Source of the DNA: Kitasatospora cineracea
Lineage (GTDB): Bacteria > Actinomycetota > Actinomycetes > Streptomycetales > Streptomycetaceae
Assembly (NCBI RefSeq): GCF_003751605.1
Contig: NZ_RJVJ01000001.1
Location: 2,914,001 to 2,978,000, forward strand
DNA: 64,000 nt
Direction of reading: 5' to 3'
Shown here: in pieces, positions 48,159-56,951 of the stretch
How positions within the stretch are numbered: position 1 is the stretch's first letter
Layout of the letters: each line of letters opens with the position of its first letter
Translations under genes and position numbers: made by a program
Notes under the pieces: model-generated
Database searches by the model: none
What the model was told of the DNA's origin: nothing
The model's input: only the letters and a program-made list of their open reading frames with translations

Positions 48159-49313
48159 TCAGCCGAGCTGCTGCTCGATCGCCCGGAGCTTGCGCTCCAG
48201 CGAGTCCAGCTTCGGCATCGACAGGGTGTCCTCGTCCATCGTCAGGTCGATGGAGGAGGAGTACGAGGAGCCGTACGAGGAAGAGGAGGAGCTGCCCGAC
48301 GCGTAGGACGACGAGGACGAGCTGCCCGACGTGCTGCTGCCGGTCGACTCGACGGCGGCGCGGGGGCGGCGGCCGGCGTTCAGGGCGGCGGGCTCCAGGG
48401 CGGAGGCGCTCACCCGGTCGAGAGTGGTCTCCTCGGGGGCTAGGGCAGGCTCCGCTGCGGACGGGCCGTCGCTGCCGGCCGCGGCCAGCGCGGGCACCTC
48501 GCGGGCGTGCCGGGCCCGGCCCAGCACGCCGCCCTGGCGGGCGATCGCCTTCAGCTCGGCCCGCTCGCGGCGGTCGGCGCTGCGGGCGCGCAGCTTGGCG
48601 TCCATCTTGGCCTGCCGCTCCTCGCGGACCTCCTCGACCGCCTCGTCCAGGCTGCGGACGTTCTCCAGCAGCATCAGCGACCAGGCCGCGTACGTCTCGC
48701 GCGGGGCGCGCAGCCAGCGCACCACCCGGATCTGCGGCAGCGGGCGGGGCACCAGGCCCTGCTCGCGCAGCGCGGCCCGGCGGGTCTGCTTCAGCGCGCG
48801 GTCGAACAGCACGGCCGCCGAGATCGACATGCCGGCGAAGAACTGCGGGGCACCGTCGTGGGCACCGCCGCGCGGGGCGTGCACCCAGTTGAACCAGGCC
48901 GAGGCGACGGCGAACAGCCACACCAGCATCCGGGAACCGAGCGCCGCGTCACCGTGGCTGGCCTCGCGGACGGCGAGCACCGAGCAGAACATCGCCGCGC
49001 CGTCCAGGCCGAACGGGACGAGGTACTCCCAGCCGCCGGACAGGTTCAGGTTCTGCTGGCCGAAACCGACCAGGCCGTGGAACGACAGCGCCGCGGCCAC
49101 ACCGGCACAGCAGAACAGCAGCACGTACGAGGCGCCGCCGTAGACGGCCTCCTTGCGGCGCCTGCGCTCCTCGCTGCGCTCCCAGGAGTCGCCGGACGCC
49201 GACTCGGCGGGCTTGTTGTTCTTGAAGCGCAGGAAGGCCACCAGGATGGCGGTGAACAGCAGGGCTGCACCGCCTACCACGGCCCAGACCAGCTGTATGG
49301 AGGAGAGGTTCAT
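48159..49313 (-). CDS. DUF2637 (SpdB-like) membrane protein with Ser-rich tail
   Basis: This 384-residue protein starts at the ATG at 49313. It has an N-terminal TM helix (~7-27), a charged loop, then three more TM helices (~55-150) with the DUF2637 block YLVPFGLDGAAMFCSVLAVREASHGD. A helical, Arg/Glu-rich stretch follows (~200-270). The tail has strings of Ser broken by Tyr/Gly (positions ~325-355) and ends in a short coiled coil. DUF2637 is known from plasmid-spread proteins of streptomycetes, but also from chromosomal loci. Role here unknown; the Ser-rich segment could be a phosphorylation target of the nearby kinase. Confidence 0.82.
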   Translation of the reverse strand: MNLSSIQLVWAVVGGAALLFTAILVAFLRFKNNKPAESASGDSWERSEERRRRKEAVYGGASYVLLFCCAGVAAALSFHGLVGFGQQNLNLSGGWEYLVPFGLDGAAMFCSVLAVREASHGDAALGSRMLVWLFAVASAWFNWVHAPRGGAHDGAPQFFAGMSISAAVLFDRALKQTRRAALREQGLVPRPLPQIRVVRWLRAPRETYAAWSLMLLENVRSLDEAVEEVREERQAKMDAKLRARSADRRERAELKAIARQGGVLGRARHAREVPALAAAGSDGPSAAEPALAPEETTLDRVSASALEPAALNAGRRPRAAVESTGSSTSGSSSSSSYASGSSSSSSYGSSYSSSIDLTMDEDTLSMPKLDSLERKLRAIEQQLG

Positions 49314-49529
49314 CGCGGGGAGGGCCTCGGCTTTCCGCAGGGCAGGGGGAAGAGAGGTGACGCACGGTACACCTGTGCGGAGAGACGATATCGCGTCCGA
49401 GGGGCGGGCATCGTACGGGAGTGACGAACCCTCTGCCAGCGGGGCGCGCCGGGGGGTTGACGTTGACTCAGGGCCCTCCGGGTGGGTATGGAGAGGGCGA
49501 GGACGGTATCGGTGCTGGGGGAGGACACG

Positions 49530-50273
49530 ATGGTTTCGGTGTGGGAGTTCCTGAAGGGGGACCGCAGCGACAGCTTCGACACCGGAGGGCAGTTCAAGGT
49601 CACACTCACCAAGTCCCAGCCGCAGCACGCCATCACCGGCTCCGCGGCCACCACCGGCTACCTGTACATCAACCTGCACTGGTCGACCCTCACCGCCGAC
49701 CGCCCCACCGTCGGCGGCGCGCTGCGCCGCTTCTTCGACCCGCGGATCCTGCGCCCGCTGGCGACGGCCGACACCGGGTCCGCACCGGTCGGCGTCGACC
49801 TCGACCTGGCCTGCATGTACGAACTCGCCGACGGCACCCGGGGCGTGGTGCAGCCGCTCGGCCGGCTGTTCGGCGACCTCAACAAGCCGCCCTACATCAA
49901 GCTCTCCGGCGACGACGTGTCGGGCGCGCCCTCCGGCGAGACCATGCACATCAACCTGGAGAAGAAGGACCAGTTCAAGCGGCTGCTGATCTTCGTCTAC
50001 ATCTACGACGACACCCCGGCCTTCGACCGCACCCACGCGGTGCTCACCATCGTCCCGCAGAGCGGCCCGCGGATCGAGATCAAGCTCGACGAGCGCGCCC
50101 CGGCCGCCCGTTCGTGCGCGGTGGTGCTGATCGAGAACGACGGCGAGGGCAAGCTGACGATCCGCCGCGAGGTGCGGTACGTGCACGGGTTCCAGTCCGA
50201 CCTGGACCGGCTGTACGGGTTCGGCATGCAGTGGGAGCGCGGGTACAAGACCCCGTCGGGGTCAGGGAACTGA
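49530..50273 (+). CDS. TerD/TerA-like tellurium-resistance protein
   Basis: This 247-residue protein starts at the ATG at 49530, with GGGGGAGG 6 nt upstream. It contains one diverged TerD-like beta-sandwich: FKVTLTKSQPQHAITG, LYINLHWST, GVDLDLACMYELADG with the acidic ligand set, and LLIFVYIYDDTPAF. The closest fit is the TerA-like/'tellurium resistance protein' group that binds anionic surfaces or metals in Ter complexes. It is convergent with the TerD-Pro/Gln fusion. Confidence 0.87.
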   Translation: MVSVWEFLKGDRSDSFDTGGQFKVTLTKSQPQHAITGSAATTGYLYINLHWSTLTADRPTVGGALRRFFDPRILRPLATADTGSAPVGVDLDLACMYELADGTRGVVQPLGRLFGDLNKPPYIKLSGDDVSGAPSGETMHINLEKKDQFKRLLIFVYIYDDTPAFDRTHAVLTIVPQSGPRIEIKLDERAPAARSCAVVLIENDGEGKLTIRREVRYVHGFQSDLDRLYGFGMQWERGYKTPSGSGN

Positions 50274-50296
50274 CGTCCTGTCGGATCTCGGCCGGG

Positions 50297-50326
50297 GCCG
50301 CGGCCGCGGGGTGGTGCGGCCGCGGC
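50297..50326. terminator. Terminator between TerA-like and TerD-fusion genes
   Basis: GCCGCGGCCGC (50297-50307) and its complement at 50316-50326 around an 8-nt loop. Confidence 0.75.
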
Positions 50327-50334
50327 GCGCGCGG

Positions 50335-51492
50335 TCAGCGGGGCTGGAACTGCGGGCCCTGCGGCGGCAGGGCGAACGGGGCGCCCGACTGCTGGTGCTG
50401 CTGCGGGGGTTGCGGCTGCTGCGGCTGGGGCTGCTGCTGCGGGGGGTAGCCGTAGGGCTGGGGCTGTTGCGGCGGGTAGCCGTACCCCTGGGCGGCGGCC
50501 GGCTGGGGGTAGCCGTAGCCACCGGGCTGCGGCGCGGGCCGGGGCTGCTGCGGGGGCGGCGGGTAGCCGTAGCCCGGCTGCTGCTGGGGGTAGCCGTAAC
50601 CGCCGGGCTGCGGCGCGGACGGGGCGGGCTGCGGCGGCTGCTGGGGCTGTTGCGGCGGGTAGCCGTAACCGGCGGGCTGCTGGGCGTGGTGGACGGTCGG
50701 CGGCAGCGCGGGCGGGGGCGGCGGGGCGACCGGCGCGGCCGGGGCCCGGACCGGCCGGGGGTCGGCGGCGGGCTGCTCGGCGGCGGGCGCCGGCGGCGGG
50801 GTGGCCGGGGCGATCGTCCAGTCGTCCTCGTCGACCGGCAGCGGCGCGGCCGGCGGTCCGGCGGGCGACGGCTCGGCGGCCGGGCCGGGGAGGCGGACGT
50901 CCCCGCTGCGGTCGGTCAGGTCGACCGCGGAGTCGTTCGGGCCGCTGCTCCCGTCCTCGACGGCGATGCCGAAGTCGGTGGCCAGCGCGAGCAGTCCGTC
51001 CACGTAGCCCTGGCCGACCGCGCGGAACTTCCAGCCGCCGTCGCGGCGGTACAGCTCGGCGGCGACCAGCGCGGTGACCTGCTCGTCCTCGTCGATGGCG
51101 AACTCGGCCAGCGCGGGCGCGGCTTCGGGCGCGGCCGCGTCGAACAGCAGCACCCGCAGGTCGGGCACCGCGGGGAAGGCGCCGCCCTCCGCCGAGCCGG
51201 CCAGCACCACCCGGTCGACCTCGGGCGGCAGTTGCGCCAGGTCGATCTCCAGCGCGTCCCGCACCGTCCCGCCCGCGGCCTGCTTCGGCAGGTGCCGGAC
51301 CAGGCCCGAGGGGTGCCGCGGCTGGTTGTAGAACACGAAGTCGGCGTCGTCGCGGACCTTGCCGTGGCCGGTCAGCAGCAGCGCCGAGGCGTCCACGTCC
51401 GGAATGCCCGGGGTGTCCGTCCACCGCAGGACGGCACGGACGGCGCCGGCCGTCAGAGGGATGTTGGCGCCCTTCGCCATCACGTGCGTCAT
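50335..51492 (-). CDS. TerD-domain protein with long Pro/Gln/Tyr-rich tail
   Basis: This 385-residue protein starts at the ATG at 51492. Residues 1-~180 form a TerD domain ([53 protein letters not shown]). The remaining ~200 residues are low-complexity Pro/Ala, then repeated [10 protein letters not shown] units rich in Pro, Gln, Gly and Tyr. Such tails are disordered and often drive phase separation or multivalent contacts. The divergent neighbour is the CitE-like gene of the metabolite operon. Confidence 0.9.
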   Translation of the reverse strand: MTHVMAKGANIPLTAGAVRAVLRWTDTPGIPDVDASALLLTGHGKVRDDADFVFYNQPRHPSGLVRHLPKQAAGGTVRDALEIDLAQLPPEVDRVVLAGSAEGGAFPAVPDLRVLLFDAAAPEAAPALAEFAIDEDEQVTALVAAELYRRDGGWKFRAVGQGYVDGLLALATDFGIAVEDGSSGPNDSAVDLTDRSGDVRLPGPAAEPSPAGPPAAPLPVDEDDWTIAPATPPPAPAAEQPAADPRPVRAPAAPVAPPPPPALPPTVHHAQQPAGYGYPPQQPQQPPQPAPSAPQPGGYGYPQQQPGYGYPPPPQQPRPAPQPGGYGYPQPAAAQGYGYPPQQPQPYGYPPQQQPQPQQPQPPQQHQQSGAPFALPPQGPQFQPR

Positions 51493-51816
51493 AGCGCACC
51501 ATCCTGCCGCCTGCCGGGGGCCCGGGACAACGCGGGGCGCGGCATCGGCGCGCCCCGCCGGCGGGAACCCCCGGCGGGGCCGGTCGCGAGGTCGATGACG
51601 GGCCCGACAATCTTGCGAGAATTCGATGTTTCGAACTCTTTCGCCGAGGTCGTCCGGCCGTACGATGAACGGCCAACGGCCCGGACCGCTCCGCACCCCA
51701 GCGACGGCACCGGCGCTCCGGCGAACTTTCCGGCCGCGCCGACCGTCCCAAGGAGGGAGGGGCGTCAGCCGTTCCCGCCGCCGGCGGGGCCCACCAGACC
51801 ACAGCGGGAGAGCACC
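51493..51816. promoter_or_regulatory. Divergent control region, TerD-fusion / metabolite operon
   Basis: About 320 bp. A locally AT-richer core at 51608-51640 contains TTCGATGTTTCGAA, an imperfect dyad, and TACGAT (51661-51666) is a possible -10. No gene is supportable here. Confidence 0.45.
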
Positions 51817-52989
51817 TTGCGCCACTTCGGGCATCTCGCGGACGACGTCCGCACCCGGCTCTTTCACGAGCAGCCCGCCGCCTTCGACCGCGACAGCGGG
51901 GCGTCCGTCCTCGCCACCGCGCTCGGCGCCACGCTCTACAGCCCCGCCACCCGGCCCACCCTGGCCCGCGACGTCCGCAAGCAGGCCGCCCGCGGCGTGG
52001 TCTCGATGGTGCTCTGCCTGGAGGACGCGATCGCCGACCACGAGGTCGACGGCGCCGAGCAGAACCTGGTCGCCCAGCTCACCGAACTCGCCGCGCAGGA
52101 CGCCGACGCCGAACTGCCGCTGCTGTTCGTCCGGGTCCGGGCCGCCGAGCAGATCACCGACCTGACCGAGCGCCTCGGCCCCGCGCTGCGCCTGCTCAGC
52201 GGCTTCGTGGTGCCCAAGTTCACCGAGGACAGCGGCCTGCCCTTCCTGGAGGCGCTCACCGCCGCCGAGGAGCGCACCGGGCAGCGGCTGTTCGTCATGC
52301 CGGTGCTCGAATCGCCCGAACTCGCCCACCTGGAGAGCCGCCGCGAACAGCTGCACGGCATCGCCCGGCTGCTCGACAAGCACCGCGACCGGGTCCTCGC
52401 CGTCCGGCTCGGCGTCACCGACCTGTGCTCCGCGTACGGGCTGCGCCGCTCGCCCGACCTGACCGCCTACGACGTGGCCCTGGTGGCGGGCGTGATCGGC
52501 GACGTGGTCAACGTGCTGGGCCGGGCCGACGGCACCGGGCACACCGTCACCGGGCCGGTCTGGGAGTACTTCCCGCTGCACGAGCGGATGTTCAAGCCGC
52601 AACTGCGCCGCACCCCGTTCGCCGAGGTCACCCCGCCCGCCGACGGGGTCCGGCAGCGGCTGATCGAGCACGACCTGGACGGGCTGATCCGGGAGATCGA
52701 ACTCGACCGGGCCAACGGCCTGCTCGGCAAGACCTGCATCCACCCCAGCCACGTCGCCGCCGTGCACGCGCTGTCCGTGGTCACCCACGAGGAGCTGTGC
52801 GACGCCCGGGACATCCTGCAGCAGCACCGCGGCGGCGGCGGGGTCAGCCGCTCCGCGTACACCAACAAGATGAACGAGGCCAAGCCGCACCGGGCCTGGG
52901 CGGAGCGGGTGCTGCTGCGGGCCGAGGTGTTCGGCGTGGCCCGGGCCGAGGTCACCTTCGCCGAGCTGCTGTCGGCCTGCATCGGCTGA
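51817..52989 (+). CDS. CitE-like HpcH/HpaI-type C-C lyase
   Basis: This 390-residue protein uses a TTG start at 51817 ([11 protein letters not shown]), with GGGAG 7-8 nt upstream and no ATG or GTG in a better position. TIM-barrel CitE blocks include [11 protein letters not shown] (metal-ligand Glu/Asp), [17 protein letters not shown] and [11 protein letters not shown]. CitE-like lyases cleave or form C-C bonds in CoA or sugar substrates. It is the first gene of a four-gene operon with PRTase, StiP and HAD proteins, a set found with Ter systems and proposed to make a nucleoside-like metabolite. Confidence 0.88.
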   Translation: MRHFGHLADDVRTRLFHEQPAAFDRDSGASVLATALGATLYSPATRPTLARDVRKQAARGVVSMVLCLEDAIADHEVDGAEQNLVAQLTELAAQDADAELPLLFVRVRAAEQITDLTERLGPALRLLSGFVVPKFTEDSGLPFLEALTAAEERTGQRLFVMPVLESPELAHLESRREQLHGIARLLDKHRDRVLAVRLGVTDLCSAYGLRRSPDLTAYDVALVAGVIGDVVNVLGRADGTGHTVTGPVWEYFPLHERMFKPQLRRTPFAEVTPPADGVRQRLIEHDLDGLIREIELDRANGLLGKTCIHPSHVAAVHALSVVTHEELCDARDILQQHRGGGGVSRSAYTNKMNEAKPHRAWAERVLLRAEVFGVARAEVTFAELLSACIG

Positions 52990-53161
52990 ACGGCCGCTGC
53001 GCGGACGGTTCCTGACGCCGGGTCAACCGATCGGCTGACGGGAGTATCGGCCGGACGGCGCCGCCACCCTGGCCGGTCGGCCGATCCACGGGTCCCGGCG
53101 GGCCCCGTACGCTCGATGACGAACAGCGAACCGAGCGGGCGCGTGCCCGCGTCCGTCCCAC

Positions 53162-53195
53162 CAGCACCACCAGCACCACCAGCACCACCAGCACT
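53162..53195 (+). repeat. Nonamer tandem repeat CAGCACCAC
   Basis: Three to four consecutive CAGCACCAC units end about 70 bp before the phosphoribosyltransferase start. It lies in the untranslated gap (52990-53264) between CitE and PRTase genes. No function evident. Confidence 0.7.
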
Positions 53196-53264
53196 ATCCG
53201 CACCATCCGCGCCAGCGCCATTCAGCACTGCCAGCACCGCCTTGCTCGTCGAGAGGAGCCCCCG

Positions 53265-54602
53265 ATGACCGCCGACACCGCCGGCACCGCCGCCCCCGGG
53301 CCCGTCGGGGCCGAACCCTGGACCGGCCAGTGGGTCACCGACCGGCTCGGCCTGCGCCTCACCGGCGGGCCCGAGCTGACCGACCTGATCGGCCTCGCCC
53401 TGCGGGTCAACCCCAAGCGCGCCCACCTGCTGGTCTCCCGGGTGCTGGGCAAGCACGTCCCGCAGCGGCCCGCGGAGGTGCACGGCGCCGGGCTCGCGCT
53501 CGGCCGCCGGGTCGCCGAACTGCTCGGCCCCGACGACGCCGCGCGCGCCGTCGTGCTCGGCTACGCCGAGACCGCCACCGCCCTGGGCCACAGCGTCGCC
53601 GACGGCCTCGACGCCCCCTACCTGCACTCCACCCGCCGCCCCGTCCCCGGCGTCGCCCCGCTCGGCGGCTTCGAGGAGGAGCACTCGCACGCCACCAGCC
53701 ACCTGCTGCTCCCCGAGGACCCGCTGCTGCTGGCCGGGGACGGCCCGCTGGTGCTGGTCGACGACGAGTTCTCCACCGGCACCACCGTCCTCAACACCAT
53801 CCGCGCCCTGCACGCGGCCCACCCGCGCGCGCACTACGTCGCCGTCGCCCTGGTCGACCTGCGCACCCCCGCCGACCGCGAACGGCTGCGCGCCGCCGCC
53901 GCCGAACTCGGCGCCCGCCTCGACCTGGTCGCCACCGCCGCCGGCGGCGTCGACCTGCCCGACGGCGTGCTGGACCGGGCCCGCGAACTGATCGCGGCCG
54001 CCCCCGCCCCGCAGCCCCCCGCCGGCCCGCCCGGCACCCTCGCCCGGCTCGACCTGCCCTGGCCCGCCGACCTGCCCGACGGCGGCCGGCACGGCTTCAC
54101 CCCCGCCCACCGCCGCCGCCTCGACGCCGCCCTGCCCGACCTCGGCACCGCCCTCGCCACCGCCGTCGGCCCCCGCCCCGGCCGGGTGCTGGTGCTCGGC
54201 TGCGAAGAGCTGATGTACGCCCCGCTCCGGCTCGCCGAAGCCCTCCAGCACGCCCTCCCCGACGCCGAGGTGCGCTTCTCCACCACCACCCGCTCCCCGG
54301 TCTTCGCCCTCGACGACCCCGGCTACGCCATCCGCACCCGCCTCGCCTTCGCCGCCCACGACGACCCCGCCGACCGCACCACCGAGCGCTACGCCTACAA
54401 CGTCGCCCCCGGCACCGACCCCGCCCGCCGCTTCGACACCGTCGTCCTGGTCGTCGACGACCCCGCCGACACCCCCGCCCTGCACCACGGCCCCGCCGCC
54501 CTGCTGCCCGCCCTGCGCACCGCCACCGACCGGGTGCTGCTCGCCGTTCTCCCGTCGTACCGCCCCGCGCCACCCGCCCGACGCCCCGCTGCCCGAGCAT
54601 GA
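53265..54602 (+). CDS. Phosphoribosyltransferase with C-terminal TRSP domain
   Basis: This 445-residue protein starts at the ATG at 53265 after GAGAGGAG. The type I PRTase domain has the PRPP loop VLVDDEFSTGTTVLNTI and the N-terminal hood motif typical of the Ter-linked orotate PRTase-like group. After a Pro-rich linker (~250-270), residues ~280-445 make up the TRSP domain (VLVLGCEELMYAPLRLAEAL, VRFSTTTRSPVF), a predicted partner enzyme domain. It would join a base to phosphoribose. Downstream genes overlap or abut. Confidence 0.9.
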   Translation: MTADTAGTAAPGPVGAEPWTGQWVTDRLGLRLTGGPELTDLIGLALRVNPKRAHLLVSRVLGKHVPQRPAEVHGAGLALGRRVAELLGPDDAARAVVLGYAETATALGHSVADGLDAPYLHSTRRPVPGVAPLGGFEEEHSHATSHLLLPEDPLLLAGDGPLVLVDDEFSTGTTVLNTIRALHAAHPRAHYVAVALVDLRTPADRERLRAAAAELGARLDLVATAAGGVDLPDGVLDRARELIAAAPAPQPPAGPPGTLARLDLPWPADLPDGGRHGFTPAHRRRLDAALPDLGTALATAVGPRPGRVLVLGCEELMYAPLRLAEALQHALPDAEVRFSTTTRSPVFALDDPGYAIRTRLAFAAHDDPADRTTERYAYNVAPGTDPARRFDTVVLVVDDPADTPALHHGPAALLPALRTATDRVLLAVLPSYRPAPPARRPAARA

Positions 54603-54628
54603 CCCCGTACCCGTCGAAGGCACCCCGC

Positions 54629-55786
54629 ATGACCGCACACACCGCCCCGCCCACCACCCGCCCGCTGCACGGGCCGGCCTTCTCCAGCTACCCGGCCGCC
54701 GACGTCACCTGGCTGCTCAAGGACCTCTCCGACGTCCACCTCGAAGCGCCCACCGAGGAGCGCGAGGAGGCCGTCCAGTCCGGCGGCGCCCACTACGCCG
54801 AGTCACTGCCCGTCGAGTACCAGCCCAGCGCCGCCTACCAGCAGCTCTTCCACACCGCGCTGGACGCCTCCGCGACCCGGCTGGCCACCGCCGTCGGCAC
54901 CGTCGCCGAGACGCTGCTGCGCGAACGCGGCCCGCACCTGGTGCTCGCCTCGCTGGCCCGGGCCGGCACCCCCGTCGGCGTCCTGATCCGCCGCTGGCTC
55001 GCCCACGCCCACGGCCTCGACGTGCCGCACTACACCGTCTCCATCGTCCGCGGCCGCGGCATCGACCGGGTCGCCCTGCGCCACCTCGCCGCCCACCACC
55101 GCCCCGCCGACGTGGTCTTCGTCGACGGCTGGACGGGCAAGGGCGCCATCACCCGCGAGCTCGAACAGGCACTGGCCGGCACCGGCTTCGACCCCGAGCT
55201 CGCCGTCCTCGCCGACCCCGGCGGCTGCGTGCGCACCTACGGCACCCGCGACGACTTCCTGATCCCCTCCGCCTGCCTCAACTCCACCGTCTCCGGCCTG
55301 GTCTCCCGCACCGTGCTGCGCGCCGACCTGACCGGCCCGGACGAGTTCCACGGCGCCAAGTTCTACCGCGAGCTGGCCGGGGCCGACGTCTCCCGCCAGT
55401 TCGTCGACACCGTCGCCGCCGCCTTCCCGGCCGTCGCCGACGCCGTCGCCGCCGAGACCGCCCGGCTCGCCACCACCGACCGCACCCCCACCTGGGAGGG
55501 CTGGGCCGCCGTCGAGCGGATCAGCGCCGAGTACGGCATCGACAGCGTCAACCTGGTCAAGCCCGGCGTCGGCGAGACCACCCGGGTCCTGCTGCGCCGC
55601 GTCCCCTGGCGGATCCTGGCCCGCCGCGGCGCCGGCGCCGACCTCGACCACGTCCGGCTGCTCGCCGAGCAGCGCGGCGTCCCGGTCGAGGAGACCGACG
55701 ACCTGCCCTACACCTGCGTCGGCCTGATCCACCCGCGCTACACCCGCGGCGCCACCGGCGCGGACGGCACCGCCGTCCACACCTGA
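54629..55786 (+). CDS. StiP-like protein (PRTase-fold, Ter-linked)
   Basis: This 385-residue protein starts at the ATG at 54629, chosen for GAAGG 8 nt upstream; an ATG at 54599 overlapping the previous stop has no RBS. The family is labelled 'cysteine protease StiP' in databases, but the sequence shows a PRTase-like fold: VLASLARAGTPVGVLIRRWL and VVFVDGWTGKGAITREL resemble PRPP-binding loops. A PELOTA-type RNA-binding region (~C-terminal 70 residues) is typical. It is embedded in the Ter-linked metabolite operon. The protease label is doubtful. Confidence 0.86.
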   Translation: MTAHTAPPTTRPLHGPAFSSYPAADVTWLLKDLSDVHLEAPTEEREEAVQSGGAHYAESLPVEYQPSAAYQQLFHTALDASATRLATAVGTVAETLLRERGPHLVLASLARAGTPVGVLIRRWLAHAHGLDVPHYTVSIVRGRGIDRVALRHLAAHHRPADVVFVDGWTGKGAITRELEQALAGTGFDPELAVLADPGGCVRTYGTRDDFLIPSACLNSTVSGLVSRTVLRADLTGPDEFHGAKFYRELAGADVSRQFVDTVAAAFPAVADAVAAETARLATTDRTPTWEGWAAVERISAEYGIDSVNLVKPGVGETTRVLLRRVPWRILARRGAGADLDHVRLLAEQRGVPVEETDDLPYTCVGLIHPRYTRGATGADGTAVHT

Positions 55787-55816
55787 CCCTGCCCCCGAAC
55801 GAAGGAGACCCCGCCC

Positions 55817-56635
55817 GTGCCGCAGTTCCTGGTCGCCAGCGACCTCGACCGCACCCTCGTCTACTCCAACCGCGCCCTCGCCCTGGACGTGCCCGACCGG
55901 CTCGCCCCACGGCTGCTCGCGGTGGAGGTGCACGACGGCAAGGCGCTCTCCTTCATGACCGAACAGGCCGCCGCCCTGCTCGCCGAGATCGCGGCCCTCG
56001 CCCCGGTCGTCCCCATCACCACCCGCACCCGGGCCCAGTACGAGCGGATCCACCTCCCCGGCCCCACCGCCGACTGGATCCCCCCGTACGCGGTCTGCGC
56101 CAACGGCGGCCACCTGCTGGTCGACGGCGTCCCCGACCAGGACTGGCAGCGCGAGATCCGCACCCGCCTCGACGAGCGCAGCGCCCCGCTGCCCGAGGTC
56201 GTCGAACACCTCGCCCTGGCCGCCGACCCGGAGTGGACCCACAAGCGGCGGGTCGCCGACGAGCTGTTCGCCTACCTGGTCGTCGAGCGGGCCGAACTCC
56301 CGCCCGGCTGGGTCGAGAACCTCACCGCCTGGTGCGCCGAACGCGGCTGGACGGTCTCCCTCCAGGGCCGCAAGGTCTACGCCGTCCCCGCCCCGCTCTC
56401 CAAGAGCGCCGCCCTGGAGGAGGTGCGGCGGCGCGCCGGCGCCCGGACCGTCCTGGCCGCCGGCGACTCGCTGCTGGACGCCGAACTCCTCCTCGCCGCG
56501 GACCTGGCCTGGCGGCCCGGGCACGGCGAACTCGCCGAGACCGGCTGGACGGCGCCGGACGTCACCGCCCTCACCGAGACCGGGGTGGGAGCGGGGGAGG
56601 AGATCCTCCGCCAGATGCTCAAGCACCTCCGCTGA
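55817..56635 (+). CDS. HAD-superfamily phosphatase
   Basis: This 272-residue protein starts at the GTG at 55817 with GAAGGAG upstream. The HAD nucleophile Asp9 and acid/base Asp11 lie in ASDLDRTLVYS; motif III/IV is AAGDSLLDAELLLAADLAW. The cap has the form of Cof or sucrose-phosphate-phosphatase-like enzymes. It is the last gene of the four-gene operon and would remove a phosphate from the metabolite made by the PRTase. Confidence 0.9.
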   Translation: MPQFLVASDLDRTLVYSNRALALDVPDRLAPRLLAVEVHDGKALSFMTEQAAALLAEIAALAPVVPITTRTRAQYERIHLPGPTADWIPPYAVCANGGHLLVDGVPDQDWQREIRTRLDERSAPLPEVVEHLALAADPEWTHKRRVADELFAYLVVERAELPPGWVENLTAWCAERGWTVSLQGRKVYAVPAPLSKSAALEEVRRRAGARTVLAAGDSLLDAELLLAADLAWRPGHGELAETGWTAPDVTALTETGVGAGEEILRQMLKHLR

Positions 56636-56645
56636 GGGAGAAGGA

Positions 56646-56670
56646 GGGCGGGAGCGGACCGCTCCCGCCC
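56646..56670. terminator. Terminator after the HAD gene
   Basis: GGGCGGGAGCGG (56646-56657) and its complement (56659-56670) form a tight stem. Confidence 0.75.
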
Positions 56671-56692
56671 GCCCCCGCTCCCGGGGCGGCGA

Positions 56693-56914
56693 CTACCCGC
56701 AGCAGCCGCCACCGCAGCAACCGCCGCCACCGCCACCGCCGCCACCGGGCGCCGGGGCCGAGGCGGCCGCGCCGGTGACGGCGACGGTGGAGAGCAGCTT
56801 GACGGTGTCGGGGTGGCCGTCGGGGCAGGTGGCCGGGTCATTGGCCCGGGCCATCGGGCGGTTGAGCTCGAAGGTGGCGCCGCAGGAGCGGCAGCGGAAG
56901 TCGTAGCGAGGCAT
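56693..56914 (-). CDS. FmdB-family zinc-ribbon protein with Gly/Cys tail
   Basis: This 73-residue protein starts at the ATG at 56914. The FmdB zinc ribbon is MPRYDFRCRSCGATFELN with partner ligands in CPDGHPDT. The C-terminus is a run of nine Gly then CCGGGCCG, an uncommon Cys-rich tail that might bind metal. FmdB proteins are small putative regulatory proteins; no DNA target is known. Confidence 0.88.
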   Translation of the reverse strand: MPRYDFRCRSCGATFELNRPMARANDPATCPDGHPDTVKLLSTVAVTGAAASAPAPGGGGGGGGGCCGGGCCG

Positions 56915-56951
56915 ACCGAGCAGGGTACCCAGGGGGTGGCGCGGGAACGGT

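Noticed and set aside
50398..50700. Non-coding repeat region (GCTGCGG/GGGGTAGCCGTA units)
   Set aside because: These repeats encode the GYGYPPQQ tail of the TerD-fusion on the minus strand.
51493..52890. Upstream extension of the TerD-fusion frame to 851 codons
   Set aside because: The extension is antisense to the CitE-like gene and the TerD domain begins at 51492.
53162..53195. CRISPR array
   Set aside because: Contiguous 9-bp units without spacers; no cas genes in the window.
54599..54628. ATG at 54599 as the StiP start overlapping the PRTase stop
   Set aside because: Possible through coupling, but no RBS; the ATG at 54629 has GAAGG at good spacing.
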